DNA of 64,000 bases from Microvenator marinus (GTDB lineage: Bacteria > Myxococcota_A > Bradymonadia > Bradymonadales > Bradymonadaceae): contig NZ_CP042467.1 of assembly GCF_007993755.1 (NCBI RefSeq), forward strand, positions 4,798,001 to 4,862,000, read 5' to 3'. Below are positions 52,406-60,581 of this stretch, one piece after another (the stretch's first letter is position 1; every line of letters begins with the position of its first letter). Under the pieces are notes generated by a model. The model did not search any database, had not been told where the DNA came from, and saw nothing but the letters and a program-made list of their open reading frames with translations. The position numbers and the translations under genes are program-made.

Positions 52406-53269
52406 CTACCAGGTGGGAGAGCGGAGGGAGAAACTTGGATTGTTGCACTCTCCGTACTTGATCCAACTCTCGAATTTTCGGGTCTGCCGGCTCGGGATGG
52501 ATGTGCGACCGAGTGAGATTTCGTTCCCGGTACACTCCAGAACGACTTCAACGGATGTGACCGATTTCGGCGCGCGATTCTTGAGTTCGACCACAAACTT
52601 GGCGCGTTCGAACTCGGACTTCTCAACGCCGGACTTTTCGATGGAAAGCCAGTTCTCGATGTCACGAATGCGGTCGCTGTAGTTCGTGGCGGGGATCATC
52701 GTGATTTTCCCAAGCCCCTCGTCGATGCTGTAGCGATATCGCCCGATGACGTTTCTACCCAGAAGGCCGACAATCGGCTTCCCTTTGTAGATCCCCGCCG
52801 GACAAGAGTCGCAAACTACGTAAGAAACGCCGTTATGGACGCGCCCACCTAAGGAGAAATTATCAAGAATGCCCATCTGCGCCTGGCGTTGTCCGTTTGC
52901 GGTTTGGAGCATGAGACTTGGCCCATCTTTTGGGGGCAGGGAGCCAACTGACTTGGCAAATGCCGAGGAAACTGTGGTGTACGTGGCGCCCGTATCGAAG
53001 AGGAAATAAGCATCTTTCCCCCTGATCTTGACCGGCACCAAAATGGACGTGTCCTGTTTCTCGAACATGATGGTGATGGTGCCCTGAGGCGGTGCTGCGC
53101 TTGAATCGGCTCCCTCTATGGACGGCAAGAACTCTTGCCCTGAGACGTCCGATACGGAGAGTGCTTTGGTTGGAAGCTCGTCTTGGCCTTCAAAAAGGTC
53201 GATCTCCTGCTGCGCGAGAGCAGGGGACGTGAAGAGGAATAGTATCAGGGCGCCCAGTCGTGTTTTCAT
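52406..53269 (-). CDS. retropepsin-like aspartic protease, exported
   Basis: 287-residue protein from ATG at 53269 with a Sec signal (MKTRLGALILFLFTSPALAQQ). The core reads VPVKIRGKDAYFLFDTGATYTTVSSAFAKSV, the single DTGA motif of dimeric retropepsin-like (clan AA) proteases, then GQRQAQMGILDNFSLGGRVHNGVSYVVC and VGLLGRNVIGRYRYSID. A C-terminal beta-rich extension of about 90 residues follows (KFVVELKNRAPKSVTSVEVVLECTGNEISLG). Periplasmic or surface peptidase; target unknown. Confidence 0.83.
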   Translation of the reverse strand: MKTRLGALILFLFTSPALAQQEIDLFEGQDELPTKALSVSDVSGQEFLPSIEGADSSAAPPQGTITIMFEKQDTSILVPVKIRGKDAYFLFDTGATYTTVSSAFAKSVGSLPPKDGPSLMLQTANGQRQAQMGILDNFSLGGRVHNGVSYVVCDSCPAGIYKGKPIVGLLGRNVIGRYRYSIDEGLGKITMIPATNYSDRIRDIENWLSIEKSGVEKSEFERAKFVVELKNRAPKSVTSVEVVLECTGNEISLGRTSIPSRQTRKFESWIKYGECNNPSFSLRSPTW

Positions 53270-53326
53270 GGGCTCGATTCTAAAGCCCTTGGCCGACAAT
53301 TCAAGCACGCAGTTGAGCTCGCCATT

Positions 53327-55450
53327 TCACGACGCTTTGCGAATCATGTGTTGGTGAGCTGTGACGCGGTCTCGACCATTCTGCTTGGAGTAGTAGAGCG
53401 CCTGGTCGGTGAGCTCGATGAGCTCTTGCTTATGGTCAGCATCTTCTGGCCAATAGCCTACGCCCATCGAAATCGTAATCGAGAAGGGCCCCTGGTCCGA
53501 GTCGAAGACGAGCTTCTTGATTTCGGTTCGCAGACGATTGGCAGTCAAGAGGGCGGCCTCGAGGTCAGTGTCTTCCAAAATCATAGCGAATTCTTCGCCA
53601 CCGTATCGAGCTGCGAGGTCCGTCTCACGCAGGTTTCCGGCGAAGTTCGCCGACACTTGTCGCAAGACTTCGTCGCCCACCGGATGGCCGTACGTATCGT
53701 TGACGCTCTTGAAGTGGTCGATATCCGTCAGGATCACCGCAAAGCCACGCCCCGTGCGGCGGTGCCGCGCGATGGTCTCGTCGAGTCTGGTCTGGAAGGA
53801 CCGGTGATTCGCAAGGCCCGTGAGGCCATCTGTCGTGGCCATGAGCTCCATCTGCTCGTAAAGACGCGCGTTGTGCAGAGTGGGGGCGACTTGGTTGCTG
53901 ACCACCTCGAGCATCTCTCGGCGCTCTCGTGAGAAATGATTCGCCTGAGAGTGGCCAACCACTAGCGTTCCAATGGTCTGATCTTGAGCGATGAGCGGAA
54001 TCACGAGAAGGCTTTTGAGGCCTTCGATCGGTGGGAAGCTCGAGAAAAGCTGAACGCTCGAATCGCGCACCACACCTCCATAAGGAAGGTAATGTCGATT
54101 CTTGAGGACCATCGAGACGAGTCCCGTATCATCTTCAAACTCCATGCCCTTGAGTCGCGAAAGGTGCTCGAATGGGCCGCGTGCCTCGATGGCGCTGACC
54201 TGATGCGCTCCCTTCTCAGACGTGATCGAGATGGCCGCGAACTCCCATGGTGCAATCTCGTCTGCGCTCGCGAGCGCAACCTTATAAACATCCTCGGAGG
54301 TCAGCACGTTGTTGAGCTTTCGGCTGGCCTCGAAGAAGCGGGTGAGTTCGTGTTTCGAGCGCTCCATCGCCGCAAACTGACGCTGATTCTCGATGGCGCG
54401 TACCAGATACGCGGCCGTATCTTCCATGAGTTTCAACGCGTCTGGGCCAATAGGCTCGCGAGTTTTTCGGTCTACACAAAGAACGCCGCGGAGGTGCCCG
54501 TTTTCGACCACAGGAATGCCCGCAAACTCAGTGATGTTCTGGGGCTCTGTGTAGTACGGGATGCCGCGGAACCCTGCTTTGAGGTCTTGGAGTTCAACGG
54601 CTTCGCGCCGCCTCGTGATGCCTCCGATGACGCCACGCGCAGGCTCGATGCCGTGTTCGATGATGTGGTCACTCTCGCTCAAGAGTTCCTTGATGTGCAG
54701 GTACTCGCCTTTGACGTCGAACCAGAGAAGCACCACGGTATGAGCTTTCAGGGCCGTTTTGAGCATGGATACGGTCACGTAGATCGCGTGGTTGACGGCA
54801 ACCACGGCCTCGCGCGCAATAAGTTCGGCCTTGGCCTCCTGCGGAAGCTCAAGTTCGGTACGTTGGCTCGAGAGCAGCCGGAGCTCGCGAGCCTGCCGCA
54901 GTAGCCCTTCTTTTTCTTCGGCAACCTCGCGCTGATGGCGCTTTCTTCGTTCGAAGATTTCCGCGCTGTGTACCAGGGTAGAGAGCCCCGAAAAGACCAG
55001 AAGGAACGCAGACTGAGCGATGAGTTCGTTGAGGCTCGCTGCCGTTTCACCCAGGAAAAATGGGCCCCAGGAGAGAGCCAGTGCGGTGCCGAGCGCTACA
55101 AATCCGCCGGTCTTGGAGTGCAATGTGACCAACAAGACCAAAACAATGTAGACGAGCGCTGAGCCAGACACCCCGAGCTTCTCGAGGAGCGAGGCCGCGA
55201 TGAACGCACCAACCATGAACGACACGGCGAGCGAGGCTTCTTGTAGCGGTCCAATCTTGGACTTCTTTTGCCATTGAGCAAAGAATATCGTCGGTGGCAA
55301 CGAAGTCAGCGCCAGGAGACCGATGAGTAGCCAGACTGGCCCAGCAGCGATGCCCCCAAAGGCGTAAGCAGAACCGATCGCGGACGCGACGCCCATCAAA
55401 ATCAGCGATGGATAGAGGTGTTTGGAGTTTTTATGCGAGTTTCTTGGCAT
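53327..55450 (-). CDS. membrane diguanylate cyclase with GAF domains
   Basis: 707-residue signalling enzyme that makes cyclic-di-GMP. Six or so N-terminal membrane helices (YPSLILMGVASAIGSAYAFGG to GLSTLVHSAEIF) lead to a coiled coil, two GAF-like domains (about 210-370 and 385-520) and a GGDEF domain. Active motif GGEEF; the inhibitory I-site RETD lies five residues before it, so product inhibition is likely. Start is taken at ATG 55450 (GAGG nine bases upstream); ATG 55459 overlaps the upstream gene and has no spacing from its GAGG. Confidence 0.92.
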   Translation of the reverse strand: MPRNSHKNSKHLYPSLILMGVASAIGSAYAFGGIAAGPVWLLIGLLALTSLPPTIFFAQWQKKSKIGPLQEASLAVSFMVGAFIAASLLEKLGVSGSALVYIVLVLLVTLHSKTGGFVALGTALALSWGPFFLGETAASLNELIAQSAFLLVFSGLSTLVHSAEIFERRKRHQREVAEEKEGLLRQARELRLLSSQRTELELPQEAKAELIAREAVVAVNHAIYVTVSMLKTALKAHTVVLLWFDVKGEYLHIKELLSESDHIIEHGIEPARGVIGGITRRREAVELQDLKAGFRGIPYYTEPQNITEFAGIPVVENGHLRGVLCVDRKTREPIGPDALKLMEDTAAYLVRAIENQRQFAAMERSKHELTRFFEASRKLNNVLTSEDVYKVALASADEIAPWEFAAISITSEKGAHQVSAIEARGPFEHLSRLKGMEFEDDTGLVSMVLKNRHYLPYGGVVRDSSVQLFSSFPPIEGLKSLLVIPLIAQDQTIGTLVVGHSQANHFSRERREMLEVVSNQVAPTLHNARLYEQMELMATTDGLTGLANHRSFQTRLDETIARHRRTGRGFAVILTDIDHFKSVNDTYGHPVGDEVLRQVSANFAGNLRETDLAARYGGEEFAMILEDTDLEAALLTANRLRTEIKKLVFDSDQGPFSITISMGVGYWPEDADHKQELIELTDQALYYSKQNGRDRVTAHQHMIRKAS

Positions 55451-55451
55451 C

Positions 55452-55958
55452 CTAGTCATCCTCGAAATTCGCCGATTTGAACGACGAAACTTCAATCGCG
55501 TCGCGCACGTGTTGGCGTTGCAGGGCGTCAACGTGCTCGTCGAAGCTCACCTTCAATTTGGCCCCAGGAACCTGAGTTTTCAGGTTGTCGAGGGCTTGTG
55601 AAAGTTCGGCGTAAGGAACCACCTTTCCGGCGAGCTCGCAGGAGTCGATCCCGACCTTGAGCAGTGCCTGTACTGGAGTTGGGGCTTCGGGTTCCTCGAA
55701 TTGGTAGATGACTTCAGTGGACCTTGCCATGCCTGAGGCGCGTGCACGCCGTTCAGCGAGACGAGGGTCGTCCTTGAGCGCCGCGATTGTCTCCTCAAGT
55801 TTTTCGTTTTCGTTGGCGAGCGCTTGGTTTTGTGCCTCGAGTTTCGCCAGTTCGCCTTTAAGGTGCTCCACGCGCTCAATGTTCTGATGCGTGAACGCGT
55901 AGTAGGCGAGGCCGGCGATCACCACGCCGGTAATTACGAAAATGAGAGCGCGCTTCAT
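55452..55958 (-). CDS. FtsB/DivIC-like coiled-coil membrane protein with ExbD-like C-terminus
   Basis: 168-residue bitopic protein. A short membrane helix (ALIFVITGVVIAGLAYYAF) is followed by a leucine-rich coiled coil (RVEHLKGELAKLEAQNQALANENEKLEETIAAL) and a DivIC-like turn (MARSTEVIYQFEE), the plan of FtsB/DivIC. The last 75 residues (LLKVGIDSCELAGKVVPYAELSQALDNLKTQVPGAKLKVSFDEHVDALQRQHVRDAI) have the strand-helix-strand pattern of the ExbD/TolR periplasmic domain. It follows exbD by 110 bases on the same strand. A direct function is not established; a link between the Tol/Exb motor and septal wall synthesis is a hypothesis. Confidence 0.65.
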   Translation of the reverse strand: MKRALIFVITGVVIAGLAYYAFTHQNIERVEHLKGELAKLEAQNQALANENEKLEETIAALKDDPRLAERRARASGMARSTEVIYQFEEPEAPTPVQALLKVGIDSCELAGKVVPYAELSQALDNLKTQVPGAKLKVSFDEHVDALQRQHVRDAIEVSSFKSANFEDD

Positions 55959-56067
55959 CCTTGAAGGCTCTTGGTTTACCCCGTCCGGGGCCGCGTCATG
56001 CGTAGGTCGAAACTATCCTCGCCCTAGACTAGTAGGTTGGGCGGGTTGCGCAACTTTTTTCTGCGAG

Positions 56068-56490
56068 TCATTCCGGGCGAGTGATCACCAAGTTGGCGCG
56101 TTTGAAGCCTTTGGACTTGATGGTGTCGAGGATTCTCACGATTTCTCCGTGGCTGACTTCACTGTCTCCACGAAGCAAAATATCTACATCTGGGTTTGTC
56201 TTGTAGAGGTTGTCGAGCCTGGTCTCGAGAGTTTCGCCCTCCGGCACCAACTTGCCTTCGAAGACCACGTCGCCCTCAGGTGTGACGGAGAGGATCACGG
56301 AATCACCCTCACCGGCAGCCTGTCCCGCCACACCGCTCGGCAGGTTGATAGGAATGGACTGTTCCTTGGAGTCCTGCGTGAACGTAGTGGTGATCATGAA
56401 GAAAATCAGCAACAAGAAGACCACGTCGATCAAGGGCATGATCTCAACGGTTGCGTCAATTCTTCGTTTGGCGGAGTGACGGAAGTTCAC
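56068..56490 (-). CDS. exbD: ExbD/TolR family biopolymer transport protein
   Basis: Proton-channel subunit (140 aa): one helix with the conserved Asp in IMPLIDVVFLLLIFFMITT, then the periplasmic domain (PINLPSGVAGQAAG, LSVTPEGDVVFEGKLV, DILLRGDSEVSHGEIVRILDTIKSKGFKRANLV). It energises TonB or Tol together with ExbB. Start is GTG with GGAG seven bases upstream, overlapping the exbB stop by four bases (GTGA). Confidence 0.94.
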   Translation of the reverse strand: MNFRHSAKRRIDATVEIMPLIDVVFLLLIFFMITTTFTQDSKEQSIPINLPSGVAGQAAGEGDSVILSVTPEGDVVFEGKLVPEGETLETRLDNLYKTNPDVDILLRGDSEVSHGEIVRILDTIKSKGFKRANLVITRPE

Positions 56491-57203
56491 GCGTCATCTC
56501 CTTTTTCGGAGTCTGTGTTCACGTCTTTAGAACCGTCATTCTCGACTGAATCGCGAAAGGCCATGGCTGGGCGTTGTGCCTCAGGCACGAGGTACTCAGA
56601 CGCCTTGAGCGCGATGTCCGCCATGTCTACGGCGTAACGGTCCACAATGCTTAGAACGAAGCGATAGGCGAGGTAGGCCGGGATAGCTACGGTAAGGCCT
56701 GCAGCCGTGGTGATCAGGGCCTCCCAGATGCCGTTTGCCAGCCCGCCCGGGTCCACAGCCTGGCCTTGAGAAGCCTGCGCCACAACGCGTTGGAAGACGC
56801 TGATCATACCGGTCACAGTGCCGAGCAGGCCTAAAAGCGGCGCCACTGTCGCAATCGCTCCCAGTGCTCCTGTGAAGCGTTCCATGAAGTAGACTTCGCG
56901 CTGACCGGCAGCCTCCATTCGCTCGCGGATTACGGCTTGGTCGCGTCCGGCGTAACGAATCCCTTCTTCCAAAATTCGGGCGATATGCGACTCGCTCTGA
57001 TGGCAGAGGGCTTCTGCTTCCGCGTAGCGTTCCTGCCTGAGCAGCTTGTCGATGACTTCCAAAAACCGTGGCGGTAGAGCCCGATTCTTTTGCAAGCTCC
57101 ACAGGCGCTCAATGAACAAGGCCAACGCCACCACTGAGCAGAGGGCGATGGGGATCATGATCCATCCGCCCTTGGACAAAAACTCGTAGGATTGCTCGAT
57201 CAT
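56487..57203 (-). CDS. exbB: ExbB/TolQ/MotA family proton-channel protein
   Basis: Motor subunit (238 aa) with three helices: IMIPIALCSVVALALFIERLWSL, FTGALGAIATVAPLLGLLGTVTGMISVF and GLANGIWEALITTAAGLTVAIPAYLAYRFV. The conserved TAAGLTVAIPA and APLLGLLGTVTGMI segments are characteristic. It could drive the BtuB-like receptor in this window, though a genome may hold several ExbBD pairs. Overlaps both neighbours by four bases. Confidence 0.95.
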   Translation of the reverse strand: MIEQSYEFLSKGGWIMIPIALCSVVALALFIERLWSLQKNRALPPRFLEVIDKLLRQERYAEAEALCHQSESHIARILEEGIRYAGRDQAVIRERMEAAGQREVYFMERFTGALGAIATVAPLLGLLGTVTGMISVFQRVVAQASQGQAVDPGGLANGIWEALITTAAGLTVAIPAYLAYRFVLSIVDRYAVDMADIALKASEYLVPEAQRPAMAFRDSVENDGSKDVNTDSEKGDDA

Positions 57204-57574
57204 GTGGTCTTTTTTCCTGGTTCTTCGAAAACAGCCATGAAGAATGGATAGGTGTCGTCTTGGCGAAAGTATTCCCGAAGCTCTTCGACCTGAAGTTCAT
57301 TCGTATCACAATATGCGCTAACTCTCTCGCGGGTGCGAGCGCGCCTTTTCCTGAGCACACCGCTCAAGACTTTGAGCCCTGCTAATAAGACCACCAAGGC
57401 GAGGAGCCAAGAGAAGACCCGGGTCTCGGCATTCATAAGGAATACGCCGCCAATCCAGGCGGAAAGGGTGAGCAAGATGGAAAATCCTCCCCAGCCATAC
57501 ACCCCAGAAACCTCTTGATTCACATCCCTGACGAAAGGGCGATGCGCTTCAAGCTCGTGGTTTTCGTCGCTCAT
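57200..57574 (-). CDS. hypothetical small membrane protein in exb operon
   Basis: 124-residue protein with two hydrophobic helices (GGFSILLTLSAWIGGVFLMNA and VFSWLLALVVLLAGLKVLSGVL), a basic loop (RKRRARTRERV), then an acidic tail ending PYPFFMAVFEEPGKK-like. No family recognised. Four-base overlaps on both sides suggest that its production is tied to ExbB and the zinc-ribbon protein. Confidence 0.72.
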   Translation of the reverse strand: MSDENHELEAHRPFVRDVNQEVSGVYGWGGFSILLTLSAWIGGVFLMNAETRVFSWLLALVVLLAGLKVLSGVLRKRRARTRERVSAYCDTNELQVEELREYFRQDDTYPFFMAVFEEPGKKTT

Positions 57575-58320
57575 TTCTTCTTACCCTTGAAACCATCGAC
57601 CACGTCTCGGACCCAGAACCTGAACCTGTCGAAGAGCAGGTCGTATTCCTCTGGGGCCCAGGTGTTGACGCGGCGGCCCTTGTGATACGTGTGATAGTCG
57701 GCGTTGTCTATCCGTGCATCACGTGAGTTTTTGGCCGCGGTGTGTCGGACCTCCGCCTTGGCTCGTGCAAGCGCGGCTTCCTTAATCCTGCGTTGTACTG
57801 GCGGGCCGTTTCCTCCCGGATAATCGCCTTCGATCACACACGCTTCACACCAAAACGAGTCCATACGTTTAAGCGAGCGCTGAATCGGTGTCTCCTCGCC
57901 ACACGAGGCGCAAATGGCAGTGCCAAGGTCTTGTAGAGGCGGGCGCTCAACGCGAATCTGTGGCTCTTCCGGTTGGGTCTCTTGTGGAGCCGGCTCTGGG
58001 GCGTCTTTTAGGGCATCGAGGTCTGCTGCTTCGACCCAGATGCCGCGGCACGTGGGACAAGTGTCGAGCTCAGCGCCTCCAAGGTCCGCAATTCGTAGAT
58101 CTTCTGAATCCCGCGGGCAGAGTCTGGGCTCCAAAGAGATAGCCGGATTAAGAATCGCGCTCTCGCGTATTTGGCTGGATAACTTTTGCCCGAGCACCAG
58201 ATCGAACTCTCCCGCATCCAACCATATGCCCCGGCATCGAGGGCAAACATCGATGACGACGTCCGAATTTGTAATAGGACGAAGTGGTGTCTGACAGTCG
58301 GGACAATTCAAGGTGTTCAT
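57571..58320 (-). CDS. zinc-ribbon protein with two TFIIB-type motifs
   Basis: 249 aa. Two zf-TFIIB ribbons: CPDCQTPLRPI ... DVCPRCRGIWLDAGEF, and CPRDSEDL ... DTCPTCRGIWVEAADLD; a third CxxC pair (CASCGEETPIQRSLKRMDSFWCEAC) follows. The C-terminus (VNTWAPEEYDLLFDRFRFWVRDVVDGFKGKKK) is helical. Such ribbons are found in regulatory or scaffolding proteins of unknown role. First gene of the overlapping zinc-ribbon/membrane/ExbB/ExbD set. Confidence 0.83.
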   Translation of the reverse strand: MNTLNCPDCQTPLRPITNSDVVIDVCPRCRGIWLDAGEFDLVLGQKLSSQIRESAILNPAISLEPRLCPRDSEDLRIADLGGAELDTCPTCRGIWVEAADLDALKDAPEPAPQETQPEEPQIRVERPPLQDLGTAICASCGEETPIQRSLKRMDSFWCEACVIEGDYPGGNGPPVQRRIKEAALARAKAEVRHTAAKNSRDARIDNADYHTYHKGRRVNTWAPEEYDLLFDRFRFWVRDVVDGFKGKKK

Positions 58321-58400
58321 AGGAATCCTTTCTTACGAAACGCTTGATAAATCAAGGCGTGAGCCGAATGTGAAGGAAACAAATCAGCCTCCGGTTTTGT

Positions 58401-58430
58401 TTGACAGTGCGAATATAGTGCAGGTATCCC
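58401..58430 (+). promoter_or_regulatory. candidate promoter upstream of cold-shock-domain gene
   Basis: TTGACA (58401-58406) and TATCCC (58425-58430), 18 bases apart, about 95 bases before the start codon. A perfect -35 and a weaker -10. It is in the divergent gap after the zinc-ribbon gene. Confidence 0.45.
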
Positions 58431-58526
58431 ATGCCCCCTGAAATGCATGAACTCATTTTCGTAAGTCTTGGGGAAGATGCGCGGGGACTTTGTTGTTAGT
58501 CTTTTGTGAATTGGATTGAGGTAGAC

Positions 58527-59252
58527 ATGTCGAATGGAAATGGTGCTATTGCAGAGCGGCTCAAAACCCACCTCGAGACCGTGGGAGCTCAGCTTCAGGT
58601 GGACGAGACGTTCGTGCGGATGTACGGGCTTGATTTTACGCTCACCCGGCTAAGAGATGTTCATGCGCACGTGAACCTTGGGGTTCATATCACCACCGCA
58701 AAAGACAACGTGGAGGAACTGACGAAATTCATTCAGGCGTCCAAACGTGGCGTCGTAATGAAGTCGATTTATATCGAAGTTAGCGACGATGCCTTTGAAA
58801 CGGGCGGGGTGCCCGTGGCCTTCGGTGCCTGTGTCACCGCACTATTCGACCGACGTTTTTCCCAGCACCGCTCCGTCGGCGTCAGAATTCATGAGGATTG
58901 CTCATTCCAATTCTTCGAGGTCGAAGAAGCGCTCAATCGGCTCGAGCGTAAATTCGTTGACGACGATCTTGTGATCGGCGACTCGCTTGACGGAAAAATC
59001 ATCGCCTACTTTACCGACAAGGGCTTTGGCTTCATCCAGACCGAAGACGAGCGGAAATTCTTCTTCCATATCGCCAACGTAGTGGATGATGACCTGCGAG
59101 CACGGCTCCCCGCTTATGTCCTGGGCGAGGTGATTCCAGTGGAGTTCCAGTTCGGTGGTAACGACGGAAAGAAGTACCCGAAAGCGATCAACGTGGCGCT
59201 GTCCGACGAGTTCTACGACGAAGAGTTTGATAGCGAAGGTTATCGAGATTGA
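58527..59252 (+). CDS. protein with C-terminal cold-shock domain
   Basis: 241 aa from ATG with GAGG five bases upstream (an in-frame GTG at 58506 is less likely). Residues 1-155 are not recognised (helix-strand mix with VHITTAKDNVEELTKFIQASKRG, SVGVRIHEDCSFQFFEVEEAL); the end holds a cold-shock/S1-like fold: GKIIAYFTDKGFGFIQTEDERKFFFHIANV, with RNP-1 KGFGFI and RNP-2 KFFFHI, and VIPVEFQFGGNDGKKYPKAINV. RNA or single-stranded DNA binding is likely. Confidence 0.82.
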   Translation: MSNGNGAIAERLKTHLETVGAQLQVDETFVRMYGLDFTLTRLRDVHAHVNLGVHITTAKDNVEELTKFIQASKRGVVMKSIYIEVSDDAFETGGVPVAFGACVTALFDRRFSQHRSVGVRIHEDCSFQFFEVEEALNRLERKFVDDDLVIGDSLDGKIIAYFTDKGFGFIQTEDERKFFFHIANVVDDDLRARLPAYVLGEVIPVEFQFGGNDGKKYPKAINVALSDEFYDEEFDSEGYRD

Positions 59253-59303
59253 CGTCGTTAAAAGGTGTGCGTACATGCACACACATCCGGCCACATTGAG
59301 TCC

Positions 59304-59333
59304 TTGACAAATTCCGGCGGGAATACTTAGGAT
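59304..59333 (+). promoter_or_regulatory. candidate promoter of outer-membrane barrel gene
   Basis: TTGACA (59304-59309) followed after 18 bases by TAGGAT (59328-59333), 145 bases before the ATG. The -35 is perfect, the -10 matches four of six. Confidence 0.5.
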
Positions 59334-59477
59334 GCGCGCCGTTTTGACCTGATTCAGGCGCCGACGGCTCGTGCTTCCTTTTGAGTAGGTATGAGCCTTG
59401 CAACAACTGACGCCTTGAATGTAATCGTTAGTTCGTGCACGGCTCCCTCTAGATTCAGGGTGCCCCCAGGAGAAAGA

Positions 59478-60581
59478 ATGAAAAATGTTTCCAAACTGAT
59501 TGCTGCCGCGATGTTCGTTCCTGCGCTGGCGAGCGCTCAAGCCCCCGCTAGCGCCCAGCCTCCAGGCCAGAGCGATATCCCTGGTGCCGACGCACCCGGT
59601 CAAGCAGTCATCGAACAAGATACGGAAATCGCAGAAGACGAGATTGAAGAAGCCTCCAAAGATTGGGGCGTGTCTGTCAGCCTCGGTACTTCGGTGGGCC
59701 AGGGCACCTTTGCCTCAGTGTCCAATGACACGGAATTCGCAGATGAAGTGGACGCCGGCGACAATGCCTACGACCGCTGGAGCCTCTCACTTGCCGTAAG
59801 TCCATCCTACAAGATCACCGACGACTTCACCGTAGATGCTAGCCTCGCGGTGGTTCAATGGCTGACCAATGGTGGCGGCATCAACGAGCCAGGCGAGTTC
59901 CGTTTTCAGGATATCAGCCTTGGGTTGGGCTGGTCGGGATACTCCTTTGAAGGAACCGGACTCTCGGTGAGTGCAGGTCTAAGTCTGACTCTACCCACCT
60001 CGGCTCTGAGTCAAGCAAGCTCACTCTATTTGGGAACGGCTCTATCGGGCAGTGCAAGCTGGACGATCTTCGACAAACTTACGCTCGGCTACAGCCTCGG
60101 CTTTGGTAAAGATTTCCACGAGTTCACAAGCCCCGTGGTGGAAGACGAAGTGGCCGGTGCCGATAACGTGATTTGGCGTGCTGGCGGCTCGGAGCGCCTC
60201 GGCGCAGGCCTCACAGCGATTGACGGCGTAAACACGGAATACGCCCTCTCCAACAGCTTCTCGGCTCGTTTTAGCATCATCGATGATCTCTCGTTCAGCG
60301 TCTCCTACGCCTTCGTGACTTCGTGGGCATACGACGTGTTCGAGCAAGACGAGTTCACCGCACCCGTTGCCGATCCAGGCCGTGGCGTTGGCCAGTTCGT
60401 CCGCACCTCGGTAGGCCTCAGCTACGCTGCACCTTACGATATCGGCGTATCGTTGAGCGCAAACACCGGCGTTCAGCCAAAAACCGCGGATAACCGCTCC
60501 TACAACTTTCCATTCTGGAATATGGACGGTGCGGCTGCAAACGCCTCCTCAATCCGTCTCGGTGTCAGCCGCGCATTCTAA
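59478..60581 (+). CDS. outer-membrane beta-barrel protein
   Basis: 367-residue protein with a signal peptide (MKNVSKLIAAAMFVPALASAQA), a short Pro/Glu linker, then alternating hydrophobic strands (WGVSVSLGTSVGQGTF, YDRWSLSLAVSPSYKI, FRFQDISLGLGWSGYSF, TGLSVSAGLSLTLPTS, LTLGYSLGFGKDFH, VGLSYAAPYDIGVSLSANTG) and ends SSIRLGVSRAF, a terminal Phe as in barrels recognised by BamA. ATG preceded by AGGAG. A porin-like or adhesion barrel; specific role unknown. Confidence 0.85.
   Translation: MKNVSKLIAAAMFVPALASAQAPASAQPPGQSDIPGADAPGQAVIEQDTEIAEDEIEEASKDWGVSVSLGTSVGQGTFASVSNDTEFADEVDAGDNAYDRWSLSLAVSPSYKITDDFTVDASLAVVQWLTNGGGINEPGEFRFQDISLGLGWSGYSFEGTGLSVSAGLSLTLPTSALSQASSLYLGTALSGSASWTIFDKLTLGYSLGFGKDFHEFTSPVVEDEVAGADNVIWRAGGSERLGAGLTAIDGVNTEYALSNSFSARFSIIDDLSFSVSYAFVTSWAYDVFEQDEFTAPVADPGRGVGQFVRTSVGLSYAAPYDIGVSLSANTGVQPKTADNRSYNFPFWNMDGAAANASSIRLGVSRAF

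Noticed and set aside
59256-59284. GTGTGC/GCACAC hairpin after the cold-shock-domain gene as terminator
   Set aside because: No T-run follows; left unannotated.
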